Position numbers and translations under genes: made by a program. A stretch of 64,000 nucleotides of DNA from Anaerobacillus alkaliphilus (GTDB taxonomy: Bacteria; Bacillota; Bacilli; Bacillales; Anaerobacillaceae), in contig NZ_QOUX01000032.1 in NCBI RefSeq assembly GCF_004116265.1, forward strand, positions 62,001 to 126,000. The letters run 5' to 3'. This document shows, piece after piece, positions 58,849-64,000 of this stretch. Each line of letters starts with the position of its first letter. The stretch's first letter is position 1. The notes under the pieces are model-generated. The model worked only from the letters and a program-made list of their open reading frames with translations, was not told the origin of the DNA and made no database searches.

Positions 58849-60822
58849 TTGGAGCAATTTCAGCTTGTTTCAAAATATGAGCCACAAGGTGATCAGCCCA
58901 ATGCAATAAGTGAATTAGTCCAGGGCATCAAAGATGGTAAGCAAATGCAAACCCTACTTGGTGCGACCGGAACTGGTAAAACATTTACGATTTCAAATGT
59001 CATTAAAGAAGTGAATAAACCAACCCTTGTCATTGCTCATAACAAAACCCTAGCAGGACAGCTCTATAGTGAGTTTAAACAGTTTTTTCCAGAAAATGCG
59101 GTAGAATACTTTGTCTCTTATTATGATTACTATCAACCAGAGGCTTACATCGCTCACTCTGATACGTATATCGAAAAAGATGCCAGTATTAACGATGAAA
59201 TAGATAAGCTACGTCACTCTGCTACTAGTTCGTTGTTTGAGCGGCAAGATGTCATTATCATCGCCAGTGTTTCGTGTATTTACGGTTTAGGGTCGCCAGA
59301 AGAATATCGTGATCTTGTCGTTTCCTTACGTACGGGAATGGAAAAAGATCGAAATCAACTTTTACGTGATTTAGTGGATATTCAATACGATCGCAATGAC
59401 ATCAATTTTACACGCGGTACGTTCCGTGTTCGCGGAGATGTCGTGGAGATTTTTCCTGCCTCCAAAGATGAGCATTGTATTCGTGTCGAGTTTTTTGGTG
59501 ATGAAATTGATCGGATGACTGAAGTCGATGCTCTCACTGGAGAAATATTGGGTGAGCGAAACCATATTGCGATTTTTCCGGCATCCCACTTCGTTACTCG
59601 TGAAGAGAAGCTGAAAAAAGCCGTCGTTCAAATAGAAGCGGAATTAGTAGAACGACTGAAAGAACTCAATGAAAATGGCAAGTTGCTAGAAGCACAACGA
59701 CTTGAACAACGCACTCGCTATGACATCGAGATGATGATGGAAATGGGTTACTGTAACGGAATTGAGAACTACTCTAGACATTTAACATTACGTGAACCTG
59801 GTGCCACTCCTTACACGTTGCTTGACTTCTTTCCTGAAGATTTCCTGATTGTTGTCGATGAGTCCCATGTTACCTTACCACAGGTTCGCGGGATGTTTAA
59901 TGGTGATCAAGCACGGAAACAAGTCTTAGTTGATCATGGTTTCCGTCTACCGTCTGCAAAGGACAACCGTCCGTTACGCTTTGAAGAATTTGAGAAAAAA
60001 ATGAAACAAGCGATTTTCGTTTCAGCCACGCCAGGACCTTATGAGTTAGAGCACACGCCAAAAATGGTTGAACAAATCATCCGTCCGACTGGATTAATTG
60101 ATCCAACGATTGATATCCGACCTATACACGGGCAAATTGATGATTTAATTGGTGAAATTCGCGATCGCTCCGAAAAAAATGAGCGTGTCCTCGTAACGAC
60201 GTTAACGAAGAAAATGTCAGAGGATTTAACCGATTATCTAAAAGAGTTGGGGATCAAGGTCCGTTACTTACATTCAGAAATTAAAACGTTAGAACGAATT
60301 GAAATTATCCGTCAACTACGTATGGGCACGTTTGATGTTCTGATTGGTATCAATCTTCTTCGTGAAGGTTTAGATATCCCAGAAGTTTCGTTGGTTGCGA
60401 TCTTAGATGCGGACAAAGAAGGATTTTTACGGTCAGAACGCTCGTTAATCCAAACGATTGGTCGTGCGGCTCGTAATTCCTCAGGTCACGTAATTATGTA
60501 TGCGGATAAAATAACGAACTCGATGGATATTGCGATCAAAGAGACCAATCGCCGTCGAGCGATTCAAGAAGAATACAATCGTGTACACGGAATTGTGCCG
60601 ACAACGATCCAAAAGGCAATTCCAGACCTTATTAAAGCAACAATGGCAGCTGAAACTGACGAGGAGTACACAGCAGCACCAATGACGAAGCTAAGCAAAA
60701 AAGAGCGAGCAGCTGTCATTGAACGTATGGAAGTTGAAATGAAAGAGGCTGCTAAAGCGTTGAACTTTGAACGAGCAGCCGAACTTCGTGATTTAATAAT
60801 TGAGTTAAAAGCGGAAGGGTGA
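58849..60822 (+). CDS. uvrB: Excinuclease ABC subunit B
   Basis: 657 residues from a TTG at 58849 with SD GGAGGGG 6 nt upstream; an ATG at 58834 would run through that SD. Motifs: Walker [11 protein letters not shown], the beta-hairpin region [11 protein letters not shown], helicase motifs [10 protein letters not shown] and [18 protein letters not shown], and a C-terminal UVR motif ([19 protein letters not shown]) that meets UvrC. UvrB checks DNA damage handed over by UvrA and guides the cut in nucleotide excision repair. uvrA starts 9 nt after its stop. Confidence 0.97.
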   Translation: MEQFQLVSKYEPQGDQPNAISELVQGIKDGKQMQTLLGATGTGKTFTISNVIKEVNKPTLVIAHNKTLAGQLYSEFKQFFPENAVEYFVSYYDYYQPEAYIAHSDTYIEKDASINDEIDKLRHSATSSLFERQDVIIIASVSCIYGLGSPEEYRDLVVSLRTGMEKDRNQLLRDLVDIQYDRNDINFTRGTFRVRGDVVEIFPASKDEHCIRVEFFGDEIDRMTEVDALTGEILGERNHIAIFPASHFVTREEKLKKAVVQIEAELVERLKELNENGKLLEAQRLEQRTRYDIEMMMEMGYCNGIENYSRHLTLREPGATPYTLLDFFPEDFLIVVDESHVTLPQVRGMFNGDQARKQVLVDHGFRLPSAKDNRPLRFEEFEKKMKQAIFVSATPGPYELEHTPKMVEQIIRPTGLIDPTIDIRPIHGQIDDLIGEIRDRSEKNERVLVTTLTKKMSEDLTDYLKELGIKVRYLHSEIKTLERIEIIRQLRMGTFDVLIGINLLREGLDIPEVSLVAILDADKEGFLRSERSLIQTIGRAARNSSGHVIMYADKITNSMDIAIKETNRRRAIQEEYNRVHGIVPTTIQKAIPDLIKATMAAETDEEYTAAPMTKLSKKERAAVIERMEVEMKEAAKALNFERAAELRDLIIELKAEG

Positions 60823-60831
60823 CATTGATAC

Positions 60832-63696
60832 ATGGCTTTAGAAAATATTGTGGTAAAAGGGGCAAGGTCACACAATTTAAAGAATATTGATGTGACAATT
60901 CCTCGTGACAAGCTTGTTGTCCTAACAGGCTTGTCTGGTTCAGGTAAGTCATCTTTAGCTTTTGACACCATTTATGCAGAAGGACAAAGGCGTTACGTTG
61001 AATCGCTTTCAGCGTACGCACGCCAATTTTTAGGTCAAATGGACAAGCCGGATGTTGACGCCATTGAGGGTTTATCACCGGCGATTTCGATTGATCAAAA
61101 AACGACATCTCGTAATCCCCGTTCAACTGTAGGAACGGTAACGGAAATCTATGACTATTTGCGTCTTCTATACGCACGTATCGGTCGCCCGGTTTGTCCA
61201 AAGCATGGGATTGAGATCTCATCACAAACGATCCAACAAATGGTCGATCAAATTATGGCCTTTCCTGAGCGAACGAAAATGCAGATCCTTGCACCAATTG
61301 TTTCCGGGCGTAAAGGGGAGCATGTCAAAACGTTTGAAGATATCAAAAAACAAGGGTTTGTCCGTGTGCGTGTAAACGGAGAAATGCACGAAGTAGCAGA
61401 AGATATTCAATTAGATAAAAATAAGAAACATAATATTGAAGTGGTCATTGACCGGATTGTCGTGAAAGAGGGAATTGAAACGCGGCTGGCAGATTCGCTT
61501 GAAACGGCATTAAATCTTGCTGACGGCCGAGTGATGATTGATGTGATTGACGGCGAAGAGCTGTTATTTAGTCAGCATCATGCTTGTCCACAATGTGGAT
61601 TTTCGATTGGTGAGCTTGAGCCTAGAATGTTCTCGTTTAATAGCCCGTTTGGCGCTTGTCCATCATGTGACGGGTTAGGGACGAAGCTAGAAGTAGATTT
61701 AGAATTGGTGATTCCCGACTGGACACGCTCACTACGAGAAGGTGCGATTTCCGCTTGGGAGCCGACAAGTTCACAATATTACCCACAGCTGTTGACGAGT
61801 GTTTGTGATCATTACGGGATTGATATGGATGTACCAATCGAGCAGATCCCTAAACATTTACTTGAAAAAGTTCTCGCTGGAAGCAATGGTGAAAAAATAT
61901 ATTTTCGCTACGAAAATGAGTTTGGTCACATTCGTGAAAATGAAATTGAGTTTGAAGGTGTGTTATACAACCTTGCTCGTCGTTATAAGGAAACAAGCTC
62001 GGACTATATTCGTGAACAAATGGAAGGGTACATGGCTCAAAAGCCTTGCCCGACTTGTAAAGGAAACCGTCTGAAAAAAGAAAGTCTAGCAGTGTTGATT
62101 AACGATCGACATATTAGTGAAATTACTGCCTTGTCCGTTAAAGACGCGCAGCAGGTGTTTGAAACATTAACGTTAACTGAAAAAGAACAAGCAATTGCTC
62201 GCTTAATTTTACGAGAAATCAATGAACGACTAGGTTTCTTAATCAATGTTGGTCTAGACTATCTGTCTCTTTCTCGAGCAGCTGGTACTTTGTCTGGTGG
62301 CGAAGCGCAGCGAATTCGTTTAGCTACGCAAATCGGCTCTTCATTAATGGGTGTTCTCTATATTTTAGACGAGCCATCAATTGGACTGCATCAACGAGAT
62401 AACAACCGTTTGATTGCGACGTTAGAACATATGCGTAATCTCGGAAACACACTGATTGTTGTTGAGCATGATGAAGATACGATGATGGCTGCCGACTACA
62501 TTATTGACATCGGACCAGGCGCAGGTGTTCACGGGGGAATGATTACGGCGGAAGGAACTCCAGCGGAAATTATGGAAGATCCAAATTCGCTTACTGGCCA
62601 ATATCTCTCCGGGAAAAAATTTATTGCCCTACCTGTAGAACGTCGAAAGTCAGATGGACGGTTCTTAGAAGTCAAAGGCGCATCAGAGAATAACTTGAAA
62701 AATGTCACGGTCAAAGTGCCACTAGGAGTGTTTGTCGCAGTTACTGGTGTATCAGGTTCAGGGAAAAGTACGTTAATTAACGATATCTTATACCGGTCAC
62801 TCGCACAGAACCTATATAAAACAAAAGAAAAACCAGGGAAGCATAAGGGAGTGCTTGGCTTAGAGCATATCGATAAGGTTATTGATATTGATCAATCACC
62901 GATCGGTCGAACACCTCGTTCAAACCCGGCTACCTATACCGGTGTTTTTGATGATATTCGTGACGTCTTTGCGATGACAAATGAAGCAAAGGTTCGTGGC
63001 TATAAAAAAGGTCGTTTCTCTTTTAACGTCAAAGGTGGCCGTTGTGAAGCGTGTCGTGGTGATGGGATTATTAAAATCGAAATGCACTTTTTGCCTGATG
63101 TTTATGTCCCTTGTGAAGTTTGTCATGGAAAACGTTATAACCGTGAAACACTTGATATCACTTACAAAGGCAAAACGATCTCTGAAATTCTCGATATGAC
63201 GGTTGAGGATGGCGTCGAATTTTTCGCAAACATTCCAAAAATCAAACGGAAGGTTCAAACGCTCCTTGATGTTGGCTTAGGCTATATGAAATTAGGTCAA
63301 CCAGCAACAACTTTATCGGGTGGTGAAGCGCAACGTGTTAAGCTTGCTGCTGAATTGCATCGTCGTTCCACTGGCAAAACCATTTACATCTTAGATGAGC
63401 CGACGACTGGGCTTCATGTCGATGACATTGACCGTCTCTTAAAAGTGTTGCAAAGACTTGTCGACCAAGGTGATACGGTTTTAGTTATTGAGCATAATCT
63501 TGACGTGATCAAGACTGTCGACCATATTATTGACTTAGGACCAGAAGGCGGCGACAAAGGTGGTACGATTGTAGCTACAGGAACACCTGAGGATGTAGCA
63601 GCAACACCTGATTCGTATACAGGTCAATATTTAAAACCAATTTTAGAGCGTGATCGCGAGCGAATGGAAGCGCGAATTCAGGCGATAACAACGTAA
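60832..63696 (+). CDS. uvrA: Excinuclease ABC subunit A
   Basis: 954 residues, normal length. It has two ABC ATPase modules with Walker [13 protein letters not shown] and [12 protein letters not shown] and signatures [12 protein letters not shown] and [12 protein letters not shown]. Zinc-finger Cys pairs are present (CPQCGFSIG ... [18 protein letters not shown] ... CEVCHGKRY). UvrA finds bulky DNA lesions as a dimer and loads UvrB. SD GAAGGGTGA overlaps the uvrB end, so the two genes form an operon. Confidence 0.98.
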   Translation: MALENIVVKGARSHNLKNIDVTIPRDKLVVLTGLSGSGKSSLAFDTIYAEGQRRYVESLSAYARQFLGQMDKPDVDAIEGLSPAISIDQKTTSRNPRSTVGTVTEIYDYLRLLYARIGRPVCPKHGIEISSQTIQQMVDQIMAFPERTKMQILAPIVSGRKGEHVKTFEDIKKQGFVRVRVNGEMHEVAEDIQLDKNKKHNIEVVIDRIVVKEGIETRLADSLETALNLADGRVMIDVIDGEELLFSQHHACPQCGFSIGELEPRMFSFNSPFGACPSCDGLGTKLEVDLELVIPDWTRSLREGAISAWEPTSSQYYPQLLTSVCDHYGIDMDVPIEQIPKHLLEKVLAGSNGEKIYFRYENEFGHIRENEIEFEGVLYNLARRYKETSSDYIREQMEGYMAQKPCPTCKGNRLKKESLAVLINDRHISEITALSVKDAQQVFETLTLTEKEQAIARLILREINERLGFLINVGLDYLSLSRAAGTLSGGEAQRIRLATQIGSSLMGVLYILDEPSIGLHQRDNNRLIATLEHMRNLGNTLIVVEHDEDTMMAADYIIDIGPGAGVHGGMITAEGTPAEIMEDPNSLTGQYLSGKKFIALPVERRKSDGRFLEVKGASENNLKNVTVKVPLGVFVAVTGVSGSGKSTLINDILYRSLAQNLYKTKEKPGKHKGVLGLEHIDKVIDIDQSPIGRTPRSNPATYTGVFDDIRDVFAMTNEAKVRGYKKGRFSFNVKGGRCEACRGDGIIKIEMHFLPDVYVPCEVCHGKRYNRETLDITYKGKTISEILDMTVEDGVEFFANIPKIKRKVQTLLDVGLGYMKLGQPATTLSGGEAQRVKLAAELHRRSTGKTIYILDEPTTGLHVDDIDRLLKVLQRLVDQGDTVLVIEHNLDVIKTVDHIIDLGPEGGDKGGTIVATGTPEDVAATPDSYTGQYLKPILERDRERMEARIQAITT

Positions 63697-63727
63697 GCTT
63701 GAGAAAGTTACTTTCTCAAGCTTTTTT
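63695..63727 (+). terminator. Terminator of uvrBA
   Basis: AAGCTTGAGAAAG and CTTTCTCAAGCTT form a perfect 13-bp stem, then T. Confidence 0.92.
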
Positions 63728-63843
63728 CAGTCGAGAGACTGATTTATCTTCTTGAAAACTAGCGTAAAATACAATTAGTAGATGAAACTTTTTTTACGAA
63801 GCATCGTAAATAAAGATAAGATAAATTAGAGGAGGTTTTTAAG

Positions 63844-64000
63844 ATGCAAGAAGAGCGCAAAATGATCTTAAAAATGATTGATGACGGCAAAATTACTGCA
63901 GATGAAGGTTTAGCCTTACTTAAACAATTAGGGGAAACAGAAAAGCCAGAGACGGAGACAAAGACTTTTCTCTCTAACGATGTTGATTGGGAAAATGGCC
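63844..64000 (+). CDS. yvlB: YvlB-like protein, N-terminal part
   Basis: Partial: 52 codons from the ATG at 63844 (SD AGAGGAGG) run off the window. The start MQEERKMILKMIDDGKITAD with EGLALLKQLG is the SHOCT-like helical hairpin that opens YvlB and related envelope-stress proteins (DUF4097 family). B. subtilis has yvlABCD next to uvrA, which supports the call. The remaining domain cannot be seen. Confidence 0.72.
   Translation, partial: MQEERKMILKMIDDGKITADEGLALLKQLGETEKPETETKTFLSNDVDWENG

Noticed and set aside
1-64000. tRNA, rRNA, known riboswitch or prophage genes
   Set aside because: No cloverleaf, rRNA-like stretch, classic riboswitch core or phage gene block was recognised by reading; a covariance-model scan was not possible.

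Overview
The window is low-GC DNA of the Bacillaceae type. The right half follows the Bacillus subtilis order hpf, secA, prfB, YitT-family gene, cccB, ftsE, ftsX, ctpB, minJ, csbA, uvrB, uvrA, yvlB-like. Ribosome-binding sites are strong AGGAGG types and TTG starts are frequent. Surface proteins are acidic and large, starch is attacked by an S-layer-anchored amylopullulanase, and multiheme c-type cytochromes are abundant. Together these suggest an alkaliphilic, anaerobically respiring bacillus of the Anaerobacillus kind. That placement is inference; no rRNA or tRNA gene is present to test it.

Region 1 (1-9.2 kb): the end of a tagH-like ABC ATPase gene, then a same-strand cluster of six genes: two membrane-anchored NapC/NirT-type cytochromes (10 and 12 CXXCH motifs), a membrane-anchored TPR protein, an exported NHL beta-propeller, a secreted 6-heme cytochrome with a C-terminal SH3-like domain, and a secreted 8-heme cytochrome with Ig-like domains. 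In total 36 haem sites are encoded, which looks like an electron conduit from the quinone pool through the cell wall to the outside. This is the most striking system in the window.

Region 2 (9.3-36 kb): a cell-surface locus. It holds a PrcB-domain protein, two Vpr-like subtilases, SLH-domain proteins, a 2313-residue dual-catalytic amylopullulanase ending in SLH repeats, a stand-alone second-type secY, an LtaS-family phosphoglycerol transferase flanked by two small anchored proteins that may be paralogues, and a probable S-layer protein. Three of the SLH proteins share an extra module just before the SLH repeats. Region 3 (36-42 kb): a cytoplasmic cyclomaltodextrinase-type gene that shares an upstream operator-like sequence with the amylopullulanase. 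It is followed by an ssb gene, a RAYT-like transposase, a C39-family protein lacking its catalytic Cys, a cold-shock gene, and diverged repeat elements.

Region 4 (41.8-64 kb): housekeeping genes. hpf has a sigma-B-type promoter, secA follows, and prfB has its programmed +1 frameshift. Three tandem c551-type lipoprotein cytochromes come next, then ftsEX with the M23 hydrolase it probably controls, ctpB, minJ, csbA, narK with an Fnr-type box, uvrBA and the start of a yvlB-like gene. Intergenic regions here carry unusual repeats: a 21-nt-period array near 46.45 kb, and two copies (50.4 and 57.0 kb) of an element built from four ~25-nt units arranged two forward, two reverse.
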